From assembly GCA_004352715.1 (NCBI GenBank), contig SCFE01000075.1, positions 702,438 to 731,340 on the forward strand: a DNA stretch of 28,903 bases, read 5' to 3'. Made by a program: the position numbers and the translations under genes. The notes beneath the pieces were generated by a model. The model was not told where the DNA came from. It was given only the letters and a program-made list of their open reading frames with translations, and did no database searches. This document shows positions 20,380 through 28,899 of the stretch, piece after piece. The stretch's first letter is position 1. The number at the start of each line of letters is the position of its first letter. This DNA is from Hofstenia miamia (taxonomy: Eukaryota; Xenacoelomorpha; Acoela).

Positions 20380-21510
20380 AACACATTCAAATTAACAATT
20401 ACTGCTTTCAATTTAAAACATTAAGCAATAAATTTTCAATATAAGCAATTCAAAATATAAATAAACGCATTCAAATTAAAACATTTCACTAATCAAAAAG
20501 GTCAATCAAAAAAGACTTTCTAAAAAACAAAAAACTTATCAAATAATATATACAGTTAAACATCTTCAGTCAAAAATACTTCTCTCATACCTCTGTACGT
20601 GCTACTGCTGAAGAAATGAATTACATGAATATGGGCCATTACATAACTCATGGCATTCTCAAAAAGAGGTTTCACTTGATTCAATCTCTACCACGTTAGA
20701 GCAATACTAGTTCGTGTAACTTCTTATATTTGAGGTTGCCTAACAGCATTGGTTTCCAAAAATTTCAATGTGATAAAAGGTGCATTGCACATTTACGCCT
20801 TTGCAATTTGACAGTGCTGTTTTTCAGCACTGGCATCAAACTTACCTTCCCTCAAGTATTTTGCAAAACATATATAAGGTACACTCATCCCTATAATATG
20901 GTCTGTTGTAAGCCTTAAAATGACTTCAGCAAATGCTGCTCACTTGGTTTTCTCTTTTTCATGAAAAATTTCACTCAATCAAAATGTCAATGTCTTGTGC
21001 TTTTGGATAGGTCTATTGAAATATGTGGATCATGTTTTAACTTAACACGCAAATACTTCAGAATTGCTTGATAATTTGCGTCAAAACTGTTATCATTAAG
21101 CTGTAAAAGGCTTCAAGGAATATTTTCGTATTATTAAAGTAAGACAATAAATTATTTTAGCATTTGGTGTTATAATCTTTCCTGTATTTTCTTAAGAAAT
21201 AATTGTAGGATTTTCCCTTATATTTCATTTTTTTCATTTATAACTTAATTGTGTAATGGATAATTGAAATTTCTCTATTCATGCAATTACTTTTTTCCGC
21301 ATGTACAGAGGCACTGCATAATATTTGTGCCAGAAAATAATTTACTTTATAAAGAATAAAGTAAACATTGTTAGTATATTGATATTGTTTTTGAGTTTTG
21401 TTATTTTTAATAAAATTAATGTTTGATGTTTACATTACATTGAATGACTTAGGTTTGAATTTGAATGAGTTAATTTTGAATTTGAATGCGTTGAATTTAA
21501 ATTCAATGGT
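20380..21510 (-). mobile_element. Candidate transposon with inverted subterminal repeats (tentative)
   Basis: CATTCAAATTAA-type motifs occur twice at the left (about 20385 and 20468) and in inverted form at the right (TTTGAATTTGAATG at about 21453-21467 and 21477-21490). Between them lies a minus-strand stretch that looks like decayed coding sequence. Inverted subterminal motifs around a coding remnant suggest a DNA transposon. I could not define tips or a target duplication, and AT-richness makes chance likely. Confidence 0.25.
20541..21110 (-). pseudogene. Unrecognised decayed coding sequence
   Basis: On the minus strand from about 21110, one frame reads DANYQAILKYLRVKLKHDPH. After a shift near 20985 another reads EVKFFHEKEKTK, TTDHIIGMSVPYICFAKYLR and EGKFDASAEKQHCQIAKA, and further down NQVKPLFENAMSYVMAHIHV, with a few in-frame stops. 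The residue composition and the length of near-open frame (about 190 codons with roughly five stops) look like a former protein. I do not recognise the family. It may be the coding part of the candidate transposon around it. Confidence 0.4.
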
Positions 21511-21614
21511 AAAATCTCTAATTTATTATATTTGAAATTGTATTTTCCCACATTAACACAATTCAAATTATGTACGTGGTCGAATTTTTCAATCGTCTAA
21601 TTTCTAAACTGAAG

Positions 21615-21821
21615 ATGAAATCAACAGTTTTTATCCTTCTCGTATGCATTTATAGTACTTCATTCTATTCAGCAACGGGACAAGGATATGATTATGATAA
21701 TTGCCTGCCCCATGGAGAAGCATGCGGATTTGGGGTGTCAGAGTATTGTTGTCCAGATGCACCATGTCAATGCGGTATGGGTTGCTATTGTTGGGACCGA
21801 AATCATCCATCTTTAAACTAA
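21615..21821 (+). CDS. Small secreted cysteine-knot (knottin-like) peptide
   Basis: A 68-residue precursor from ATG 21615. Residues 1-22 form a hydrophobic secretion signal (core VFILLVCIY). Cleavage is likely after about residue 21-23, and no propeptide is evident. The mature part has eight cysteines at 30, 37, 45, 46, 51, 53, 57 and 59: C-X6-C-X7-CC-X4-C-X-C-X3-C-X-C. The CC doublet plus two CXC pairs is the pattern of inhibitor-cystine-knot peptides with an extra disulfide-linked beta hairpin, as in mu-agatoxin-type spider peptides. Similar folds occur in non-venom secreted peptides of many invertebrates, so a toxin role is not established. An upstream in-frame ATG at 21570 would add 15 residues and weaken the signal peptide, so the second ATG is preferred. 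AATAAA follows 6 bp after the stop. The gene is intact, the best host-gene candidate in the window, and appears to be a single coding exon. Confidence 0.75.
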   Translation: MKSTVFILLVCIYSTSFYSATGQGYDYDNCLPHGEACGFGVSEYCCPDAPCQCGMGCYCWDRNHPSLN

Positions 21822-21826
21822 GAAAC

Positions 21827-21832
21827 AATAAA
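21827..21832 (+). promoter_or_regulatory. Polyadenylation signal AATAAA
   Basis: A canonical hexamer 5 bp after the TAA (21819-21821) of the knottin-like peptide. A second AATAAA at about 21872 could serve instead if the first is too close to the stop. Confidence 0.5.
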
Positions 21833-21872
21833 AATATATGTTGATTGTTGTAAAATACTTAAGTAATTTTGA

Positions 21873-22496
21873 ATAAACCAATATTTATTTAAATCAAGAA
21901 TGCGATTCAAATAATAAATGCATCATAATCAAATGCATAAAAATGTGCTAATGAAATTCCTTCATAGAATTACTTCGTATGTGTAAGGTTATTGTCTTGA
22001 AGATGCAGATAAAAATTTTTGAAATAATTTATGAATTTCAATTTAATTGCAAATTTTAGACTTAATCAATATGGGGTCTCTGGAGATGAAGTTTCTGAAA
22101 CAGAGATGAATGGCTTTTTAATAATTTTCTTAACACAGTATTTTTAATTACATATACTGCAATTTGAACATGATATTTAGAGAGCATCTTATAGTTTGCA
22201 GTGCAATGTGCTTGAAGTGTTTAAGCTCGCAAATCTAACCCCGTTATTTAAAAGACGCGAAAATCATTGCTTAATTTAAATAACCTCCCCATTTTCATAA
22301 ACTCATTTAAAAACCTCCTTTATCAACAACAATATTTTAAAATATTGTAATAAAATTGTATGACTACAAACAAATATAATCTCAAATATAGTCAAAAGCC
22401 ATCAAAATAAGTCAGTTTCGCTAAATTTAAATTTATTCTATTGTTCATTATCATATTCAAAGAAATAATTTACTATATGATCTTTCAAGCTAATGA
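21873..22496. other. AT-rich intergenic sequence
   Basis: No gene or RNA recognised. Confidence 0.55.
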
Positions 22497-22523
22497 CAGG
22501 GACGGCCTTAGCAAGCGCGTGGC
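22497..22523 (+). repeat. Possible hAT-type transposon left end
   Basis: CAGGGACGGCCTTAGCAAG at 22497 resembles the CAGGGxCGGCCTTAG termini of animal hAT elements. A possible inverted right end lies at about 23749-23785 (GCCCCTTGCACCCCCTTAAA), repeated at 24624-24660 by the duplication described below. The match between ends is imperfect and no 8-bp target duplication is visible. Confidence 0.4.
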
Positions 22524-22762
22524 AAATAATGCATATAACTAAAATAAATAACTCAGGTTAGCAACGTCCTGTTATTATAATGTGAGTTAAATAATTGTTG
22601 CAAAAGTACATAGAACTGTGCTTGCATATGCTCTGTGTTGGGAAATTATATAGCTTGTAAAATATGTATTATAATATAATTTTTGCTCTATAATATAATT
22701 ATAGATCTTTGTATATAATTGCATCCCAACAGTTTAAGCAATTACTACTAAATCATAAAGCA

Positions 22763-22905
22763 ATTTTAAACTATCTTCAGTCCACTTAATAGAAATTAAT
22801 GATTTGATCAGCAACGTTAAATTTAAAGTATCTTTAAGTCACCTTGAAGCATATAACATTTTGAAACCATCGAATAATTTTAGATATCTTTAAGTTACTC
22901 GAAAG
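22763..22905 (+). repeat. Three diverged tandem units, ~57-bp period
   Basis: The core TTTAAA-TATCTTTAAGT-ACTT recurs with TATCT at 22772, 22829 and 22885. The units are heavily diverged. Confidence 0.5.
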
Positions 22906-22918
22906 AGAATCAATGTAG

Positions 22919-23136
22919 TTAATATAGTTGTGTATATTATATCACATAATCAAATCTCAGATTGCAGCATTAATTGAAGCCACTGAAAAAAACTTGTTAT
23001 ACATAAAAGGAAAAGGTATAGTAGCGNTTAATATAGTTGTGTATATTATATCACATAATCAAATCTCCGATTGCAGCATAAATTGAAGCCACTGAAAAAA
23101 AACTTGTTATACATAAAAGGAAAAGGTATAGTAGCG
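22919..23136. repeat. 108/109-bp duplication across a single N (probable assembly artefact)
   Basis: 22919-23026 and 23028-23136 are near-identical (two substitutions, one extra A in an A-run), separated only by the N at 23027. Copy 1 ends exactly at the N and copy 2 starts exactly after it, as when two overlapping contig ends are abutted. Confidence 0.9.
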
Positions 23137-23171
23137 CGGTAGAACAAATAGCTATGTTATTTCTAGAATGT

Positions 23172-24920
23172 ACGAAATTTATCAAATAATTTTCTTTGTT
23201 TTTTTGGAATCTAATTGAATTAAAGCATTCTTTTTATTTACCACGCCTTTAAGAAGAATTCTTAGTTGCTTTAGTTTACTGAAATTTTATTTTAAATTCA
23301 AAAAATCTAAATTTCATGCTACATCAATCCAGTTGAATAGATAGAAAAATGGGGGGTTTAATCATAATAATACAATAAAAACAAAATTCTCTACAAATTT
23401 CATTATATTTTCCATAAAATCTTCACCTTCAGAATCCCAATTTGGAAAGTTATGGGGACATGGCTTTGTTTGCTCCCACATGCTTCAACTATGCGTTAAT
23501 CTCAATTAATAGCAGTTACAAATCACTTAGTCATTCTCTGTATATGGTAGATCACAAATATCCTATATTTATAACATTAAACACGAAAAGAACCTTAATT
23601 GTTGTAAATCATTGTGTACATATTAAAGTATATAGCCTAATGTGCAAATGCAACTATCAATATAATTGTTGAATTCATATTTGAAAGATTCAATATTAAT
23701 TTTCTTAAATTTACTAATAACATTTCTGTAATAATGGCTTTGCGTGAGGCCATTGTGCTCGCCCCTTGCACCCCCTTAAAGACAGTACAACCCAATAAAC
23801 ATTTTTGGTTGCAAGCAATGTTTCAATAAGGTTGATTCTTTTACATAAAGGCTTTGCACAGAGGTTTCATGAAATTTTAAATGAACTGGTTGCGTGGACG
23901 TGTTAATCATCGTTGCAGCAATGTTACAGAAATGTTGAATTAGCAACATCAATTTTAACTGCAAAATACAGTATGTGAACGCGTTTTAACTGCATGAAAC
24001 ACTTTATCATTAGCCAATTAATTAAATATCAATGAATAAACACCTNACGAAATTTATCAAATAATTTTCTTTGTTTTTTTGGAATCTAATTGAATTAAAG
24101 CATTCTTTTTATTTACCACGCCTTTAAGAAGAATTCTTAGTTGCTTTAGTTTACTGAAATTTTATTTTAAATTCAAAAAATCTAAATTTCATGCTACATC
24201 AATCCAGTTGAATAGATAGAAAAATGGGGGGTTTAATCATAATAATACAATAAAAACAAAATTCTCTACAAATTTCATTATATTTTCCATAAAATCTTCA
24301 CCTTCAGAATCCCAATTTGGAAAGTTATGGGGACATGGCTTTGTTTGCTCCCACATGCTTCAACTATGCGTTAATCTCAATTAATAGCAGTTACAAATCA
24401 CTTAGTCATTCTCTGTATATGGTAGATCACAAATATCCTATATTTATAACATTAAACACGAAAAGAACCTTAATTGTTGTAAATCATTGTGTACATATTA
24501 AAGTATATAGCCTAATGTGCAAATGCAACTATCAATATAATTGTTGAATTCATATTTGAAAGATTCAATATTAATTTTCTTAAATTTACTAATAACATTT
24601 CTGTAATAATGGCTTTGCGTGAGGCCATTGTGCTCGCCCCTTGCACCCCCTTAAAGACAGTACAACCCAATAAACATTTTTGGTTGCAAGCAATGTTTCA
24701 ATAAGGTTGATTCTTTTACATAAAGGCTTTGCACAGAGGTTTCATGAAATTTTAAATGAACTGGTTGCGTGGACGTGTTAATCATCGTTGCAGCAATGTT
24801 ACAGAAATGTTGGTTTAGCAACATCAATTTTAACTTCAAAATACAGTATGTGAATGCGTTTTAACTGCATGAAACACTTTATCATTAGCCAATTAATTAA
24901 ATATCAATGAATAAACACCT
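23172..24920. repeat. 874-bp duplication across a single N (probable assembly artefact)
   Basis: 23172-24045 and 24047-24920 are both 874 bp and differ at only about four positions that I could find, all near the right end. The N at 24046 is flanked exactly by the end of copy 1 and the start of copy 2. Each copy contains a 76-codon frame with no known domain (23442 and 24317), and each includes the start of repeat R. Read together with the 22919-23136 case, the piece 23028-24045 looks like a separate contig overlapping both neighbours. Confidence 0.92.
23786..24045. repeat. Repeat family R, copy B (probably the same locus as copy C)
   Basis: It starts TACAACCCAATAA and matches copies A and C. 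It stops at the single N and is part of the 874-bp duplication. Confidence 0.8.
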
Positions 24921-24997
24921 ACAAAGCTATAGGATTATAATAAAACACTAAAGATCTGCAGACAATACTGCTTTGCACAGATGTTTATAACAATGCA
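24661..24997. repeat. Repeat family R, copy C
   Basis: It starts TACAACCCAATAA and is collinear with copy A up to AACAATGCA, where the 1000-N gap begins. From about 24766 on it differs from copy A at only a handful of positions. Confidence 0.82.
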
Positions 24998-25997
24998 NNN
25001 NNNNNNNNNNNNNNNNNNNNNNNNNNNNNNNNNNNNNNNNNNNNNNNNNNNNNNNNNNNNNNNNNNNNNNNNNNNNNNNNNNNNNNNNNNNNNNNNNNNN
25101 NNNNNNNNNNNNNNNNNNNNNNNNNNNNNNNNNNNNNNNNNNNNNNNNNNNNNNNNNNNNNNNNNNNNNNNNNNNNNNNNNNNNNNNNNNNNNNNNNNNN
25201 NNNNNNNNNNNNNNNNNNNNNNNNNNNNNNNNNNNNNNNNNNNNNNNNNNNNNNNNNNNNNNNNNNNNNNNNNNNNNNNNNNNNNNNNNNNNNNNNNNNN
25301 NNNNNNNNNNNNNNNNNNNNNNNNNNNNNNNNNNNNNNNNNNNNNNNNNNNNNNNNNNNNNNNNNNNNNNNNNNNNNNNNNNNNNNNNNNNNNNNNNNNN
25401 NNNNNNNNNNNNNNNNNNNNNNNNNNNNNNNNNNNNNNNNNNNNNNNNNNNNNNNNNNNNNNNNNNNNNNNNNNNNNNNNNNNNNNNNNNNNNNNNNNNN
25501 NNNNNNNNNNNNNNNNNNNNNNNNNNNNNNNNNNNNNNNNNNNNNNNNNNNNNNNNNNNNNNNNNNNNNNNNNNNNNNNNNNNNNNNNNNNNNNNNNNNN
25601 NNNNNNNNNNNNNNNNNNNNNNNNNNNNNNNNNNNNNNNNNNNNNNNNNNNNNNNNNNNNNNNNNNNNNNNNNNNNNNNNNNNNNNNNNNNNNNNNNNNN
25701 NNNNNNNNNNNNNNNNNNNNNNNNNNNNNNNNNNNNNNNNNNNNNNNNNNNNNNNNNNNNNNNNNNNNNNNNNNNNNNNNNNNNNNNNNNNNNNNNNNNN
25801 NNNNNNNNNNNNNNNNNNNNNNNNNNNNNNNNNNNNNNNNNNNNNNNNNNNNNNNNNNNNNNNNNNNNNNNNNNNNNNNNNNNNNNNNNNNNNNNNNNNN
25901 NNNNNNNNNNNNNNNNNNNNNNNNNNNNNNNNNNNNNNNNNNNNNNNNNNNNNNNNNNNNNNNNNNNNNNNNNNNNNNNNNNNNNNNNNNNNNNNNN
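24998..25997. other. Sequence gap (exactly 1000 N)
   Basis: The round length suggests an estimated or default gap. It hides the right end of repeat R copy C and the 3' part of the zinc-finger exon. Confidence 0.99.
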
Positions 25998-26456
25998 TTT
26001 ATACCAGAGTGCTTTACCTGATGTCTTTTCATGTCGCTAAAAGTAGTGCATCTATAATCACATTGGTCGCATTTAAAAGGCTTTATACCAGAGTGCCTTA
26101 ACTGATGAGTTTTGAGATTACTACGTCGTGAACATGAAAAATCACATTTGTCACATTTAAAAGGTTTTATACCAGAGTGCCTTAACTGATGTGTTTGAAG
26201 ACTGCTACGATTGGAGCAAGAATAATCACATTGGTCACATTTAAAAGGCTTTATACCAGAGTGCCTTAACTGATGAGTTTTGAGATTACTTCGTTGTGAA
26301 CATGAAAAATCACATGATATACACCGATAATTACTACTTTGTCCAGAACATGAAAAATCACATTTGTCACATTTAAAAAGCTTTATATCAGATTGATGTA
26401 TTTGGAGGTTACCAATGAGAGATGATTGAACGTCCCTCGGAGGATTGTTTTCTTGT
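25998..26456 (-). CDS. C2H2 zinc-finger protein, internal exon (partial)
   Basis: Tandem C2H2 fingers bind DNA, so this is probably a nuclear transcription factor or repressor. On the minus strand the exon probably opens at 26456 after a strong acceptor (T-rich tract then TTTTTTAG). The frame extends upstream to 26530 but without an ATG, so that part is intron. Four complete C-X2-C-X12-H-X3-H fingers follow: YRCISC (about 26332), FKCDQC (about 26248), FKCDKC (about 26164) and FKCDQC (about 26080). They are joined by the linker HSGIKPFK, a variant of the usual TGEKP. Before them a finger start (FKCDKCDFSCSGQSS) lacks its histidines, as if a deletion fused it to the next finger. The repeat unit is 84 bp and highly uniform. 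The 3' end is lost in the gap at 25997. Confidence 0.88.
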
Positions 26457-26684
26457 CTAAAAAAGCAATAAAATAAAATTTTTGAAAATTTAAATTGAAT
26501 CACTTCAAGGATATTTATAATATAATCCAAGTCCTTATTAAAATTAAAATAATTTTTAAAATTCTCAAATGTGACGGTAATAGTGCAATCCTAAAAATTC
26601 AAGATGTCCTTTGGTTGAAGAATATTTTGAAAAATAGTAATTCTGTATATAAAAAAAATGTCGAAAGTGAAAATAATAATACCA

Positions 26685-26685
<1 letters not shown>
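26457..26685. other. Probable intron of the zinc-finger gene (minus strand)
   Basis: AT-rich sequence upstream of the zinc-finger exon. Its acceptor AG lies at 26458-26457 on the minus strand. No further exon is seen before the TA microsatellite. Confidence 0.5.

Positions 26686-26716
<31 letters not shown>
26686..26716. repeat. (TA)n microsatellite
   Basis: About 31 bp of TA repeats, followed by TATACAGGGTGTTCG, which resembles a mariner-type transposon tip inserted at TA. The rest of that possible element runs into the gap at 26840 and cannot be judged. Confidence 0.9.
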
Positions 26717-26720
<4 letters not shown>

Positions 26721-26839
26721 CAGGGTGTTCGCGATCTTCTTGCCGATGTTCAACACTTTTAATTTCTGCAACCAGCCAGCTATCAAATGTTGTTTAAATT
26801 AAATTTATGTCTTTTGCTGTGCTCACTGCTGTTTCCTGT

Positions 26840-26942
26840 NNNNNNNNNNNNNNNNNNNNNNNNNNNNNNNNNNNNNNNNNNNNNNNNNNNNNNNNNNNNN
26901 NNNNNNNNNNNNNNNNNNNNNNNNNNNNNNNNNNNNNNNNNN
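26840..26942. other. Sequence gap (103 N)
   Basis: Unknown bases. Any open frame through them is an artefact. Confidence 0.99.
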
Positions 26943-27363
26943 CAATGGGATAGTTTATATGGATATTCAAATATTAAAGCAGAACATTGAAGATGTCTCT
27001 AATAGCTATACTAAATTTGTCGATATTGAACGTTGAGTCCCAAACCTTGATGTTGGTGTAATATTTCAAAAACAATGACATTTTTTTGATTTTTAAGTTT
27101 AGTGAAGAGACAAATACAGCAGAAGCGGCATTAGGAAAGATTACAAATATCAATCTGAGAACCTCAACAAAATTTTTACCAAAACTTATTATTACAAATG
27201 TTCCCATATATGAAGAATTGACAGATTTTAATGAATTTAAAAGTAATTTATTGATTGATAATAAAGAAATATTAAAGGATGTTAATGAAAATGACATGTC
27301 AATATTATTTTCTAAAACAAACTATATCAACAATTCTAATGAAGTTATTATAAAGGTTACACC
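26943..27363 (+). pseudogene. LINE ORF1 (gag-like) fragment, decayed
   Basis: From about 26974 one frame reads ILKQNIEDVSNSYTKFVDIE, with stops, like the coiled region of LINE ORF1 proteins. After a shift near 27085 the frame carries KLIITNVPIYEELTDFNEF, then SILFSKTNYINNSNEVIIKV. That arrangement is the RRM-like domain of gag-like ORF1p from Jockey/I/CR1-type LINEs, which coats the element RNA. The expected downstream CCHC knuckles are absent because the frame is cut at about 27363, where CAGAGGTG begins. No RT follows in the window. Confidence 0.6.
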
Positions 27364-27375
27364 CAGAGGTGTAAG

Positions 27376-27480
27376 TGGGTCAAACCGGGTCTGGGTCAAA
27401 TTGAGTCACATTTTTGTGTAGTTGGGTCTGGGTCTGTTAACATAATTTTGAATTGGGTCAATTTGGGTCTGGGTCAAATT
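27376..27480 (+). repeat. GGGTC-rich subterminal repeats
   Basis: GGGTC/GGGTCA occurs about nine times in 105 bp, in two blocks with the compound GGGTCTGGGTCAAATT. Short clustered repeats next to a terminal inverted repeat are the usual transposase-binding sites of hAT elements. Confidence 0.7.
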
Positions 27481-27790
27481 AATGCTGTATAATGTACAAA
27501 TTGAACTTTGTATTTGTAAAATAATTATTGTCAATAAATAATTGTCACATACATGTATATCTTTCAATTTTGTTAAACGAAGATTTATGCTACCCATGTT
27601 TACCAGCGTCAATATTAAATCAATGTGACAATTAAAAAGCAAACTGCAGTTCGATCATTACACTTCTCATAGGGAGTGTAATGCACTAGGTGATAAACGC
27701 ACGTGATATGTCAATAACAAACTTCTTGAAGTTGCACATAATTAGGCTTATGCACAATGCTATTATAAACCGGGCCACAATTCCAAGTTA

Positions 27791-28137
27791 TACCCCGTTT
27801 ACACGTGACATGAGACATGCATGTCTTGTGTTTTCAATGAGCGAATGTCACGTCTAAACACCCAAAACACGCGACATTCAACCTCTCAAGTAGAGCACTT
27901 GAAAAACATTCGAATATCAAAAGAATTTGATTTTCTCGATTGTCTAATGTCTTGTGTCACCGTGCAAACACCCAAAACATGAGACATGCATGTTTTCGAA
28001 TCAAATTAATGAACAATTCTATTCGATTTAACACAAATTAGAACTATTTTCCTATTCAAAGTTAACTACTAAATTGATCATATTCGCTTATTGAAAACAC
28101 AAGACATGCATGTCTCATGTCACGTGTAAACGAGGTA
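27791..28137. mobile_element. MITE, PIF/Harbinger-like, 48-bp TIRs with TTA target duplication
   Basis: The left end TACCCCGTTTACACGTGACA (27791 on) and the reverse complement of the right end, TACCTCGTTTACACGTGACA (28137 inward), agree over 48 bp with one mismatch at position 5. TTA flanks both sides (27788-27790 and 28138-28140), the 3-bp TWA-type duplication typical of PIF/Harbinger elements. The length is 347 bp and there is no coding capacity. Each arm contains the 14-bp palindrome AGACATGCATGTCT. An internal motif AAACACCCAAAACA occurs at about 27856 and 27967. It lies inside the upstream non-coding part of the hAT element. Confidence 0.9.
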
Positions 28138-28223
28138 TTAGTGAATTATAATTGGTTCGTAATCGTAACACGCCTAGATTAGTTTACTGCATGCGGAAAT
28201 TCGAAATTGTTTGTTTTTTACAG

Positions 28224-28591
28224 ATATGGATGACATTAGAGAGCGGTTGCAGCGAGGTGAGTTTATTTTAAAACCAAAGCCAAAATCAAAGACAGGTTCG
28301 GACAGCATCGTTTGGAATACGTTTGCAAATGTGTATAATGAAAAAGAGATTATTTTTGGAGCTGTTGCTTGTAAGAATTGTTACAATTCTATAGTGTATG
28401 AACCAATCGACTCATCTGGCAACAAAAAATGCTTTGAAACATTAAATTTATCAGGCCATATCAAATCATGCAGCAAAACCGCACGCCTTCAACCCAAGAT
28501 TTCTGCTTCATTTGAGAAGAAAAAGTCCCCAATTTTTCCTTCTGCTTTGGTTTCCGAGAAAAATGGAATAAATCACATTTTCCATTTTTAG
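28224..28591 (+). CDS. BED zinc-finger exon of a hAT transposase
   Basis: A probable first coding exon. TTGTTTTTTACAG (28211-28223) is a good acceptor and the first ATG follows at 28226 (MDDIRERLQRGEF). In-frame sequence before it belongs to the intron. Numbered from that ATG, the BED finger spans about residues 27-82: IVWNTF with Trp30, then GAVACKNC with Cys49 and Cys52, and HIKSC with His78 and Cys82 (C-X2-C ... H-X3-C). BED fingers bind DNA, in hAT transposases usually the element ends. The finger is intact. The frame stops at 28589-28591, too short for a transposase, so either a splice donor precedes the stop (none is strong) or the copy is broken. The catalytic domain would lie past the window end. 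Confidence 0.75.
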
Positions 28592-28624
28592 TATTAATAT
28601 TTTAGTTTCAAAAAATTTCAAATA

Positions 28625-28899
28625 TTTTGTGGAATCCACAAAAATAATTAACAAGTTAAACAATTCTCTTCTAAAGTTTTGTGGAATCCACAAAAATATT
28701 TTACAAGTGAAACAGCAAATTTTAGCATTTTGTGGAATCCACAAAAATAGACAATCGAAATAAAATTCTCTTCCGAAGTTTTGTGGAATCCACAAAAATA
28801 TATTACAAGTGAAACAACAAATTCGAGCATTTTGTGGAATCCACAAAAATAGACAATCGAAATAAAATTCTCTTCCGAAGTTTTGTGGAATCCACAAAA
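28625..28899. repeat. Palindromic satellite, ~51-bp period, alternating two-unit order
   Basis: The 19-bp palindrome TTTTGTGGAATCCACAAAA occurs six times without change, starting at 28625, 28677, 28728, 28779, 28830 and 28881. The intervals are 52, 51, 51, 51 and 51 bp. Intervening 32-bp segments alternate: type A (ACAAGTGAAACA core) at 28696-28727 and 28798-28829, and type B (GACAATCGAAATAAAATTCT core) at 28747-28778 and 28849-28880. The two B segments are identical. The first interval (28644-28676) begins like A and ends like B. The higher-order unit is therefore about 102 bp. The array continues beyond the window. Confidence 0.95.

Noticed and set aside
21570-21614. Upstream ATG as start of the knottin peptide
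   Set aside because: It would put a 15-residue extension with charged residues before the hydrophobic signal. The ATG at 21615 gives a standard secretion signal.
23442-24547. Two identical 76-codon genes (23442 and 24317)
   Set aside because: They lie in the probable false duplication and have no domain or coding signature.
24981-26021. Plus-strand open frame across the 1000-N gap
   Set aside because: It is almost entirely unknown bases. Only the minus-strand zinc-finger part is real.
26717-26839. Mariner element at TACAGGGTGTTCG
   Set aside because: Only a tip-like sequence is visible before the gap. No inverted partner or transposase can be shown.
27376-27480. Telomere-like repeat
   Set aside because: The units are GGGTC-based and irregular, unlike TTAGGG. 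Their position beside a hAT tip explains them better.
28625-28899. CRISPR array
   Set aside because: The spacing looks right, but the 'spacers' alternate between two related sequences, there are no cas genes, and the surroundings are eukaryotic transposons. It is a satellite.
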